Part shown: positions 10,735-19,957 of the stretch, in pieces
How the letters are laid out: each line of letters begins with the position of its first letter
Numbering within the stretch: the stretch's first letter is position 1
Assembly (NCBI GenBank): GCA_002633005.1
Contig: NMRA01000276.1
Coordinates: 292,335 to 331,318 of the forward strand
Direction of reading: 5' to 3'
DNA length: 38,984 bases
From: Phoronis australis
Taxonomy: Eukaryota > Phoronida > Phoronidae
Notes under the pieces: model-generated
What the model was told of the DNA's origin: nothing
The model's database searches: none
The model's input: only the letters and a program-made list of their open reading frames with translations
Program-made: the position numbers and the translations under genes

Positions 10735-10774
10735 TTTATTGTAACAAACCTGACATGCACAATTGTCATTTATT
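10735..10774 (-). terminator. candidate CNOT2 polyadenylation signals
   Basis: Two AATAAA hexamers on the minus strand, at 10769-10774 and 10735-10740, lie 124 and 158 nt beyond the stop codon. This gives a short 3' UTR of about 150-180 nt. No cleavage-site evidence is available from sequence alone. The 30-bp minisatellite at 10519-10636 starts just past them. Confidence 0.5.
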
Positions 10775-10789
10775 GAATAATGGCATGAG

Positions 10790-10802
10790 AGGTCAGAGGT
10801 CA
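10790..10802 (+). promoter_or_regulatory. perfect DR1 nuclear-receptor-like half-site repeat
   Basis: AGGTCAGAGGTCA, two identical AGGTCA half sites spaced by one base. This is the consensus for RXR/HNF4/COUP-TF type dimers. It sits in the predicted CNOT2 3' UTR, about 96 nt past the stop codon. A chance occurrence is possible and no function is shown. Confidence 0.3.
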
Positions 10803-10870
10803 CCATGCAAGGCTTTCTTTCCAGGGCTGCTCCTCACCATGGAGTTTACCAAATGCACACAGACTTACAT

Positions 10871-10910
10871 ACAACTACCAATGTGACAAGACAACTATCA
10901 ATGTGACAAG
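10871..10910. repeat. 20-bp tandem duplication spanning the CNOT2 stop codon
   Basis: Two units of ACAACTAYCAATGTGACAAG, at 10871-10890 and 10891-10910, differing by one base. The CNOT2 stop codon uses bases of the second unit. Confidence 0.9.
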
Positions 10911-11138
10911 ACTGCTGGCTGGTTAGGGTTATGGTGGAGAGTTGACGGAAGGTTGGGTCGTTCTTCCAGTTTGTCGTACTCTAGATGAAACTCCTTTGCC
11001 ACCTTCCGCCAATTCTGAGGATCAAAGAAGTAGTATGTTCCCCGCTCATATGAATTTGTTTTCACCTGCGGCTCCACTCCCGGTGCCCGTGTTATCCATA
11101 CTCTCTCTTCTTTGTGGTACCTCCAATCTCGGTTATAC
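10898..11138 (-). CDS. CNOT2: CNOT2 terminal exon with stop codon
   Basis: A 241-nt coding part, one base plus 80 codons including the stop TGA at 10898-10900. The acceptor is TTTTGTGTCAG. It encodes YNRDWRYHKEERVWITRA, then PGVEPQVKTNSYERGTYY, FFDPQNWRKVAKEFHLEY and DKLEERPNLPSTLHHNPNQPAVLSH. It corresponds to the C-terminal Sm-like NOT box of the family and ends a few residues beyond the NPAQQAF tail of vertebrate CNOT2. The stop lies inside a 20-bp tandem duplication (10871-10910). The last four residues VLSH are therefore written by repeat sequence and are likely lineage-specific. Confidence 0.97.
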
Positions 11139-11557
11139 CTGACACAAAATTAACATCAATATTTAAAACAACTATAAACCTGCCCTTCATCACAATAACT
11201 AACTTCTGATTTAGACCACTTAATGTCATGAAATTTGTCTCAAACTGTATCTTGGTCACTGAATAACGCTCACATGAGAGATGTCAGTGTGACCGAGTTG
11301 GACGCAGGCGTTGGTCATACACCAGGGTTAAACAAAGTTCGCTTAGAGCTATCGAAAAAAACACGAAACTGAGTGATCAAAAGGTAAAGTCAATATTCTG
11401 AAGTAGCAACTAATTATTAGCTAGAGAATACTGGCCAGTTAACTCAGCTCCATAGTGATGCCCATTTACACGTAAATGTATGTAAATGTATGCCCATTTA
11501 ACTCATAGCTTTACAACGGCAGCTAACTAACACGTAATGATAGTTAAGTAGACTCAC

Positions 11558-11708
11558 AGTTCTGCAGCAGCTACCAGTTGAAGAACATCTCCTCCATACA
11601 TGTAGAACAGAAAGAAGAGAAGATCTTCCCCATATCGGTTGAGTTTAATTGGCGCTAGCTTGTCACGGATGTAAATGTTTGTTAGGTACTCTGACGGACC
11701 ATGAAAAT
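11558..11708 (-). CDS. CNOT2: CNOT2 exon (NOT box core)
   Basis: A 151-nt exon, two bases, 49 codons, two bases. The acceptor is AATTGCAG and the donor GTGAGT at 11552-11557. It encodes FHGPSEYLTNIYIRDKLA, PIKLNRYGEDLLFFLFYM and YGGDVLQLVAAAEL. These are the helices of the NOT domain that contact CNOT1/CNOT3 in the known complex. CT plus G of the last exon gives Leu. Confidence 0.97.
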
Positions 11709-12486
11709 CTGCAATTATGACGCAAGTTTGAGCCTTTAACACTCATACTCCAACACAGTAACAAGAAAGACACAGCAATGAACAATTCAAAGGTAAACAA
11801 GTGATGAAATCATCACATTCTAAAACATAACACAAATATCGACCAGACTACTATAAAGATCAAAAATTTCCTGGAATTAGTCTTGCAAAATTTGATGGAG
11901 CTCGGAACTTTGGTAAATGTGCATCCCATGGGGTCACAGTCACTCGCTTAAGACAACGGCAAACTTTGGTTACCTGCATACTTGGGTGACAAGTGTTACA
12001 AGCCTAATAACACTGATTGTCTCTAAATGTGCAACATATCTCAGTCTCAGTCATTTGCCTAAACAGCTTACATGTGACACTTCAAAGTCAAACAATACAA
12101 GAAAGAAGCACACCAGGCCGTCCTCAATCCCTGTGTGTCTGGCCATGCACAAGATCAGTCCAAGAACCCTGGGTACAGTAACACAAGGAATCTTGCCAAT
12201 ATGACAACTTTACACTTAACCCTACCTGGATGTTTGTTTACTCAACTAAAATTCCAAGTTAAACTGCTCTTGGTCAATGTTAGTATTGCAGTCTATGCTC
12301 TAACGATTACAAAACTGTTATCAGTATCACAGATGTCACCAATCTCACATATATCTGACAAGCTGACATGTTTAACACCTGCTGACGGGTTACAGAACTT
12401 TGTGGAATTCACGATCTCATGGGGACAACAGATTAGTGGAAATAATTCCCGTAACAAGATTCCTGTACATTGCTAGATTGACTGAC

Positions 12487-12548
12487 CTATATCTTGAGGC
12501 CGACACGGAGAATCAGCCCAAGGTGACTGAAAGGTGCTGTACAAGTTC
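12487..12548 (-). CDS. CNOT2: CNOT2 short exon (NLYSTFQSPWADSPCRPQDI)
   Basis: A 62-nt exon, too short to be found as an open frame by length. The acceptor is CTTTTCAG and the donor GTCAGT at 12481-12486, somewhat weak. It encodes NLYSTFQSPWADSPCRPQDI, matching the NLYPKFASPWASSPCRPQDI stretch of vertebrate CNOT2. G plus AT of the next exon gives the Asp of DFH. Phase fits both neighbours exactly (GA|G and G|AT), which makes this exon secure despite its size. Confidence 0.96.
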
Positions 12549-13200
12549 CTGAAAAGGAAATGTCGAGGTGAGAGATATGCTAATTTTAAACTGAAAAGTG
12601 TGTCAACCTATTAAGTTATCACAACTCCACGACACACTTGAGATGATGTAACATATCACAGTTGTAGCAAGTACAAAATCACAGTCATGAACTATCAAAG
12701 CACAAGTGTCGTCTGTCTGTTACTTTCCTTGTGACAATAAAATGAGGAAATGGAACTTTTTGGACCAATGTCTTACATAAATAATGGAAAGATGGAAAGA
12801 CAAGATTTCTGGGGAACGTAAGAGGAGATGCAGCGAGCCCCTTGAGCAACCTCTTCTCCGGATGGCTACAGTGTACATAGTAAATATAACCAAATGTAAG
12901 ACACGCATCTATAATCAAAGGAGTAGCTCATTCTTCTTGCTCGTGCTCAAAACCAGTCTAATGGAGAAGAGGTAATGTCACAAAGACAAGAAATGAAACT
13001 CCATCACAGGCACCAGGGCATGTAAAACCTGCAGTGTGTCAAGTAGTATTTTACAAACAAGGCCATGCACCACTAACTGTAATGTCCAAAGTATACAAGA
13101 GCTCCATTTGGCAATTCATAAGTCAACAAAACAAATTTTCTATGATGGCGTGGGATCGATGCTGTCATCAAACATAATACTTTGAAGCTGTCTAACTTAC

Positions 13201-13357
13201 TCTGGGGAATTAAGATTGAGTCCTAACGTGGTGAGATCTATGCCTGGAGCCAGGGCTACAAGGTTGGGGTCGGTTTCAGCTGCCCTTATGTAAGTTAACA
13301 GACCAACCATTCCAAACTGATCCGTTACCATGCCAACAGGAATGTTGGAGACAGTAC
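13201..13357 (-). CDS. CNOT2: CNOT2 exon (start of NOT2/3/5 domain)
   Basis: A 157-nt exon, two bases, 51 codons, two bases. The acceptor is TCTAG and the donor GTAAGT at 13195-13200. It encodes TVSNIPVGMVTDQFGMVG, LLTYIRAAETDPNLVALA and PGIDLTTLGLNLNSPE. This is the best conserved stretch of CNOT2 and opens the NOT2/NOT3/NOT5 domain. GA at the end joins G of the next exon to give Glu. Nothing is odd in it: no stops, no frameshift, conservative substitutions only. Confidence 0.97.
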
Positions 13358-14107
13358 CTAGAGACAAGAGAACTCGAGCAAGTAACGTGGTTGAACAGAA
13401 GGTAAATCAATTTAGGTTACAAAACATCATATATGGTTCTAGTTTTTGTTTTTTCTTGAAATTTAACACAATGGTATTTTCAAAAAGAAAAAGTCACCTA
13501 GTGCCAACTGGTCAGGACATTTCATTATTTTCCCTCACTACCACCTGATGCTAGCTGAAATGGGTCAAAATCCGTTTTTGCCTTGTGCCACCTGGTGCCA
13601 ACTAACATGGGTTGGGGTCCATTTTTTAACCAGTTGCAAGAGAGTAAAGTTCGTATCAAAATACACAGCGATTATATATGACATGCCAATGTATCTTAAC
13701 TACGCAGCTTTCTAATGTTTAATTTATTTAACAACTTATTTTTTTAATTTACACTTTCTTTTCAGCAATGGAGATTTGAATCTTTTAAGGATATCTCCAA
13801 CCTGATTCACAAAAATTGGCCATTTTCACAATACTTCACTTGTGTCTAGCAAAATACCTTATCTTCATTCTCGGGAACTTCAAATACAAAATATATATCG
13901 CGTAGCGAGAAAAAAGGATTTAGCAGAACCACATCGGAACCACACAACTGCGTGGATATTTGTTTACTACTTATCTCAGGTCAAAGGTTAAAGGGCTTTC
14001 AATAAAATCGAATCTCCCGCCAGGTACATTACAGCTTCGTATACCCTCAATCCTTTCATTCACAACGTCGCCATAACATTGAGCCAACGAGGTGTACTTA
14101 TGATAGA

Positions 14108-14191
14108 ATGGCGCCGGGGAAAACAAAGACAAAACGTAGTTTTGATCCAAAGGGAGTTGTGCGTCTACATGCATACGACCGTTGGCGTTGA
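14108..14191 (+). CDS. candidate first exon or pseudogene start, antisense to CNOT2
   Basis: An ATG in a good context (AGAATGG) opens MAPGKTKTKRSFDPKGVV followed by RLHAYDRWR and a TGA at 14189-14191. One base out of frame the sequence continues LKMNAKSCLRSLWS. The basic start and the RLHAYDRWR block look coding, and codon composition differs from the AT-rich intron around it. No donor site fits well before the stop. It could be the start of a transposon-derived gene broken by a one-base deletion. I do not recognise the family. Confidence 0.3.
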   Translation: MAPGKTKTKRSFDPKGVVRLHAYDRWR

Positions 14192-15258
14192 AAATGAATG
14201 CTAAGAGTTGCCTCAGGTCTCTGTGGTCATGAACACAGAAAGTTATGAAAAGAGATAAATTCTCACCCTAATTCCTTAATTCAATTAATAAGTTGACATT
14301 TCGATGTTTCGATCTCATGTTAACGACATACTGTAACCACCGATTCAATTTTTGTAATCCATTTCTTACTTGGTTTTGTATCAGTCTCCCAGCACATGAC
14401 GTGTACAGGCTATGAACTGTGACCTACTTAGAAAGTAGGTCATAAACAACAGTATAAGTTGGCTGGGAACAATACCTCTATTTGAGGTTTTAATGATAAT
14501 TAAGTTAGTTAGACACTGCAAAATCAGTTGACATTGCGAGTGAACGTTGAAATAGCTAATAGGAATGTATAGGTTATGTGTACCGAAAACTAGTTTTCAC
14601 CGAATAATTAACCGAAGACTTTGAGATTTTCACTTTCCCAATTTAATCGTTTTTTTTTTTTTCGGCTTCGGCAAATCGACTTTATTTGAACTTAGGAACA
14701 CTAGTTCTCGAAAACGGTAAGATGGATTTCGCTGAAACTTTCCAAACTTAATATTTAGTCATCAATCTCAAAAACGCTGTTAGGATTTTCGATATGAAGG
14801 CCTAGTTTTTGCATAATGTGACAAAGACGAATACAACTTCAATTTTTTACAACAATACCTTACGTTTTGCGAGTTGATTTGTCATAGAAACCAAACGAAC
14901 AGACTAATCAAAAATTCCAAACAGCGTTTTTGAGGTAACTGGTGAAGTTTTCATTTAAAAAAAGTTTTATTAAAATCGACCTATGAACGTACCTTTCTTA
15001 AAAATGAAATTTTGACTTAAAAAAACGTTTTTACATAAAGATAATAATGGCACAAAAATACAAAAAGTATATTTATATTTCCTGGTCTTTGTTCTTTCAG
15101 AAAATATATACTTTTACTAGTTGACAAAGCTTAGTTTTTTGATATACGAGTTAGAATGGAGGTCAATAAAAATGGTTGCAGATAACGTTAATGAATGATA
15201 CCTACTAATGAGAAACAGTGCCACAAACATGCTACAAAACAAATTGTTTCTTTACCAG

Positions 15259-15392
15259 GTCAAGAAAAAAAGTAGAATTAATCAGGTTTGCTGTAAAAAA
15301 TCAAGCCACAGATGAAAACAATGAGCATCATCCAATACTAGTAAAATTAAGAACGATAACTCGACACACTAAAAAATCTACAAGTACTCCAG
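15259..15392 (+). CDS. candidate internal exon antisense to CNOT2
   Basis: A 134-nt segment between a good acceptor (GTTTCTTTACCAG) and a donor GTAAAG, open in one frame: SRKKVELIRFAVKNQATD, then ENNEHHPILVKL and RTITRHTKKSTSTP. It lies between CNOT2 exons 13201-13357 and 15587-15710, on the opposite strand. It could belong with 14108-14191. No family recognised. Confidence 0.25.
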
Positions 15393-15586
15393 GTAAAGAC
15401 AAGTTTTAAACAGTGTGCTATATCAATATAAAAGAAACACTTTCTCTGATGATGATGAAATTCATGGTCAGTATTAAATGAAATATGCACATTCATTGAC
15501 AGTGTGCAATATTTTGCTAGCAGCATGACTGAATTAGGAAGATGTTAAGTGTGTCATACACCAAGATGCAACTTAAGGTCACTTAC

Positions 15587-15710
15587 CATCTGGGTGAGTC
15601 TGTATACCCTTTTTTGATGCCATGCCACTTTTGTCAGCAGTAAACCTGCCTGTGCTGCCATCTTTTGCTAGTGCTTGTTCATAAGAGTTCATTCCTTGTA
15701 AACCAGTCAT
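15587..15710 (-). CDS. CNOT2: CNOT2 exon (linker before the NOT box)
   Basis: A 124-nt exon, 41 codons plus one base. The acceptor is TTATTTTCAG and the donor GTAAGT at 15581-15586. It encodes the variable linker containing DGSTGRFTADKSG and ends SKKGIQTHPDG, which corresponds to the KKGIQVLPDG segment before the NOT domain. The first codon is ATG, but the phase-0 join to LPGA upstream shows it is internal. The linker is shorter than in vertebrates, as expected for a fast-evolving region. Confidence 0.93.
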
Positions 15711-16554
15711 CTGAAAATAAAATGTAATTTCACTTTATCAACTCACACAAAATCATTTCAGTAATGTACTAATTCATAAATAAACAGAGTTCTTTGAAAG
15801 TCAAGTGATATAATATTCAACTTCACACTTCACTTTTACTTATGAAACATTTTGTTAAAACAATTGAGACATTTTACTATTCATAATATCTGCAGTTCAT
15901 TTAACAACAGTTATTCGAAAAAACTCTTTAAATCATTAGTCAAAACTTTTGTGTGTAAAACCAAGCAACGAGAATTTAGATGCATTGATTTTGTTAAGAG
16001 TAAATTTAATTCCTCATCTGTAACAAAACCAAGATGGCAAACTAACATTATTGTGTTCACCACTCTACCTGCCACAAAAGTATTCTCACTCATACCTTCT
16101 TCACAGTGCAGTACACTTCAGACCAGGCAAAAATCCATACAGGGGTGGTATACACTATGTGACAGATTTGGATCATATTATGCATTTTTGTTTACTTTCT
16201 TATGGTAATTTCTAAAATGCACTTAAAACAAATTCTATCGCGTTTACCTTAAAAGTTGGGTACCTCAGTTTTCACTGAAAACCACAATCAGAACTCATCC
16301 CAATAATCACAGTTTTTGTGACATTGTAAATAATTACAGAAGCTACTAGAAAATGAAGTACCCACTTTTTTGTATAAAGTCACCCATTGTCTTCGTAAAA
16401 ATGAAAAATAAAAGTGTCAAGTTGCACCTTAAGTTCCACAGTTCGGGTTTGAAAGGTCATGGGGTCATACAAGCAGAAAACATGGAAAACTTGCCCAGAT
16501 TTGAACGAGTCAATCTCAGCTGAAGCCAAATGTTACACTTGTCTTTGAAATTTA

Positions 16555-16730
16555 ATTGTGAGTTTGATCTATCTTAGTAGACTAGATATTTGGCATCAAA
16601 ACCACCGGCAAACAAATGTCTTCATATAGTAATGATCAATTGTGAGTTTGATCTATCTTAGTAGACTAGATATTTGGCATCAAAACCACCGGCAAACAAA
16701 TGTCTTCATATAGTAATGATCAATTGTTCA
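16555..16730. repeat. 84-bp tandem duplication
   Basis: Two units starting AATTGTGAGTTTGATC (16554 and 16638) and containing ACTAGATATTTGGCATC and AAACCACCGGCAAAC, with the first few bases of a third. No difference noticed across most of the unit. Confidence 0.9.
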
Positions 16731-16915
16731 TAGCCACCTCAACCCAAGTGAGCAATTGTAACAACAGCTACTAGTCATCAAAAATGTTGAGTTTTTGAGA
16801 TCTAAAAGTGCTGAAATGGTTGTTAAAATTTTGGGTTTATTTCTTAGCATTTTTTTACTGTGAATTACCATTTTGATGAAAAGCCCTTCAGGTGTCTCTG
16901 ATATTGAAGAAAAAA

Positions 16916-17022
16916 TTGCTGCTGAGGTGGATGAACATTGCTGCTGAGGTGGATGAACATTGCTGCTGAGGTGGATGAACATTGCTGCTGAGGTGGATGA
17001 ACATTGCTGCTGAGGTGGATGA
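16916..17022. repeat. 22-bp minisatellite grown from coding sequence, 5 units
   Basis: Unit ATTGCTGCTGAGGTGGATGAAC. The first unit is in frame with the remnant IEEKIAAEVDE of the plus-strand pseudogene; because 22 is not a multiple of three, later units shift frame and break the reading. Confidence 0.9.
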
Positions 17023-17254
17023 AGTAGTTAATATAGTGTGTTCGTAGGCATCATATCCTTCAAATCTGGTTTGTGAAGCTTAAAGGAATATCGAAACCAT
17101 GCAGCAAGCAATTGAAGCACTAACTGATTGCAGCAAGTCCACAACAAGCCAAATGAAATATGTTAAAGACACCGACCCAGTCCCGTTCAGTGACAGTGCT
17201 GCAAGTAGCAGCTGATTCTTGCCAGAGTCAGACTGGGCTTGTTTACAACAGTTT

Positions 17255-17675
17255 CAAGGTACGTAAACTACACGGTCAACGGACTCATAAACACGGGCAC
17301 GAACGCATAAACACGACTCACGGACCAACAAACATCGTCCACTAACTCACAAACACGGGAACAGACTCACAAAACACGATCCATGAACCCTAACACACGG
17401 GACACGAACTCATATTCACGAGGAAACATGGGTCACGGACTCATCGGCTTCCTGGGTCAGCTGACATCTTCATTTTGTCTGTAGACCGTGTTCGGTGGTC
17501 CGTTAACCGTGTTTCCTCGTGAATATATCTCGTGTATTTGGGTGCGTGGATCGTGTTTTGCGAGTCCGTTCGCGTGTTCGCGAGTCAGTGGATGGTGTTT
17601 GCAGGTCCGTGAGTCGTGTTCATGCGTCCGTGCCCGTGTTTATGAGGCCGTTGACCGTGTAGTTTAGGTACCTTG
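17255..17675. repeat. 420-bp hairpin with arms of degenerate 20-bp repeats
   Basis: Inverted repeat, arms 17255-17440 and 17499-17675, loop 58 nt. Left outer end CAAGGTACGTAAACTACACG, right outer end CGTGTAGTTTAGGTACCTTG, complementary apart from one base. Each arm is built from about nine imperfect units like ACGGACTCAYAAACACGGG. From the GT at 17259 to the AG at 17667 it fills the gap between two coding remnants of the plus-strand pseudogene. A second, decayed member lies at 18892-19131. Confidence 0.85.
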
Positions 17676-19956
17676 AGTTTGTCCCCAAGAAATGACTGTT
17701 TGATGAAATCAAGCTCAGCATGGAATCAGATGGAGGCCAAGTAAAAGTAATATATGTGCCCACCTTCAGCATCAGAAAGGCTCTAAACCCAAGGCAAGGC
17801 TAAGCTTGAGTTTGGAATGTAAGTGGAAATGCAGCCAACAAAGAATTTCTGGAAGAACAGAATGTATCGATTCCAGTTGGGTCAGTAAGGTAAGGTGTTA
17901 TGCAAGTGCAGGTCATCAATGCTCTATACCTGTTGATAATGAATTTATTATATTCTTTGCTTTTTCAAGATTCTGACTGATGCCAGGAAGCAATTCAAAT
18001 TTTAAAGAGCCACAAAGCCGGGCACAACCCTACATGAATAGCGACACTTGAGTACTAGAGTAATTTTAGTAACTACTTTCAGTACAGCCTTGTATTAGTA
18101 AAAATTCTCTTTTTCTCAACATTTAGGGTTTGTCGAAATACATGCCATTTTATGAATATGCATGTGTAACAAGTGGAAATTTGGTGTCCATTATCAAAAG
18201 ATTTAATGGAGCCCTTGGCTCTTAGCTAGATCACGTCAATTTCCCTTCTAATTCACTTGTTGTCACTTCTGATCGGTCACATTGCTCTATCTGTATAACC
18301 AGAGATATATGATTTTCATCATATGCAGTGGAACCCCATTACAGTGGAGCCTAATTTAACATGGTTAAAGTAATAACACTGTTAGGGTCCCTAATATCTG
18401 AAGCATTCAACTTCAAGAATAAGACTGGGGAAAAACATTTTGGGATTCAAAATACAGAATTCTATTGGGAGTTGTGTTATGCCTTCTTTCCATAATACTC
18501 TATTTCAGTTCTATACAGAAACTGTAAGCGTTTACCAAAGAAGTTAGACACTGTTGTTGAGTTTACTACAGAAAGAGTACTAGTGCATGTACTGTAAGTA
18601 GTTAGTTAATGAATTGGAGTGTTGTTACACAAAACCTTTTTCTGAGATTCTTGGTTCCAGGATTAAGTGCATCTTGTCAACATTTAATGATTGCAAAACA
18701 GTAGTTGTAGTAGAGGATTTTTATTTCAATTGTATTGTGGTTTATTATAAACCTGGTAGACAAATAAATAAGCTGTGCATTCAGCAGATTTTGCTTCTCG
18801 AAGTTTTACTGCGCAAGTTATCCATAGTTACAGGAGTTGTTAACTACAAGGTTCGCACATTGCCTCAAATATAAACAGGGCTCGTGGACTTGTAAACTGC
18901 ACATTGACTCAAAAACTGCAGACAAAACACTTTGTATGTATGCTGCATTTACTGTCTGTCAACCATGTCTCTCAGTCAAAGTGGCTTTGGCTCCATGAAC
19001 TGTGATTTTTGGGTGCATAAGTTATGTTTTGTGAGTTTGGGCCAGAGCTTGTGAGTCACTGGATAGCATTAACAGACCTTGAACTATGTTTATGGTGAGG
19101 AACTATGTTCATAAATGCACAGTCTGTTTAGTTCTATGCCAGTTGTTTCACCACACCAGTCAACATTTGAAAAAGTTCCTCTGAGAGGGAAGACTGCTTG
19201 TAATGAAAGCTTAGGTACTTCAAGTACGTCATAACAAGATTTTTATAGTACTTTCCAAAGTTACTCCAGGTTGAGTTAGTGTCCACTGAGGCAAAGTTTG
19301 AAAGGTGCATTTGGCTAAAAATATTGAAGATGTATTGTATTCCCTTTAGCCTGAAAATCCTGTAAAACATAAAATTTTCTCAATCAGCATCTTGGCATGA
19401 AGAGTGTTGGATCTTATCTTAGTTTTATGGCTTTTCGAAGACATTGCAATGCTATGTATTAAAACAGATGGTTTTCCAGGTCGATGAATCTGCCAAAAAC
19501 TCCAAGCGACATTACAAACAGAAAGCCAGTGAAGCATTATCTGTAATTCGTGAATTACTCCTGGTCAGAGTGATGTTCTGAAGAATGTCTCTCACCTTAG
19601 CAGATTAAATTTTTCCCATTTAGCAGCACTCAATCGTTCTGGGAAACTCGCACTGTTTGATGCCTTTGAAATGAAAGCATTGCTGAAGAAGATCGTTGAT
19701 TTTGACTGCGACAAAAGATTGTTAAGTCAATAGAATTGCCGCAGTAGCGCATTTCATGTATGTACGACTGAAACATTTGAAATACAGTATGTCAAAAGTA
19801 GTCGGACAAAATGCTATTTCCATTTCGTGACGTGTAATCTGTGCTGACTAAAGATGTCTTATTGTACACTTAATTTGCTGGCACTTTGTAAATGTGACCA
19901 CATTTATTCTATTTACTTGATTTATGGCGTGTAATTTGCCTGTGTCCTATATCAGC
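17449..19956 (+). repeat. allelic duplicate, first copy (contig end)
   Basis: Aligns along its length with 19958-21966 and ends at the N gap 19957. The copies differ by scattered substitutions and one indel of about 495 bp (18519-19014 present only here). This reads as two overlapping contig ends from different haplotypes placed end to end. Confidence 0.85.
18892..19131. repeat. second, decayed hairpin of the same family
   Basis: Starts GTAAACTGCACATTGACTC and ends CAGTCTGTTTAG, the same terminal sequence as the 17255 hairpin. Inner text also aligns, for example GTGCATAAGTTATGTTTTGT against GTGCGTGGATCGTGTTTTGC. Most differences turn CG into TG or CA, as expected from loss of methylated CpG over time. 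Its left part is absent from the other allele copy. Confidence 0.6.
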
Positions 19957-19957
19957 N
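19957..19957. other. assembly gap (single N) at hairpin loop
   Basis: Single N joining overlapping contigs. The right contig begins within the hairpin loop. Confidence 0.9.

Larger units (their letters stand above)
16864..19733 (+). pseudogene. decayed multi-exon coding locus inside a CNOT2 intron
   Basis: Several stretches read as protein on the plus strand with stops or shifts between. 16876: MKSPSGVSDIEEKIAAEVDE. After a coding-derived minisatellite, about 17080-17255: NIETMQQAIEALTDCSKS, then QMKYVKDTDPVPFSDSAAS. 17676-17890: FVPKK, stop, LFDEIKLSMESDGGQVKV, YVPTFSIRKALNPRQG, later NKEFLEEQNVSIPVGSVR before a GTAAGG donor. 19480-19733, after a TTTTCCAG acceptor: ESAKNSKRHYKQKASEAL, SVIRELL, then after a one-base shift VLKNVSHLSRLNFSHLAA, LNRSGKLALFDAFEMKAL and a TAG. 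Acidic, Lys-rich, no known motif seen. Probably a dead gene of transposon or unknown origin; the second allele copy has an additional stop. Confidence 0.45.

Noticed and set aside
13971-14174. 67-residue minus-strand frame in a CNOT2 intron
   Set aside because: Opposite strand of the 14108 candidate and in no phase with CNOT2 exons.
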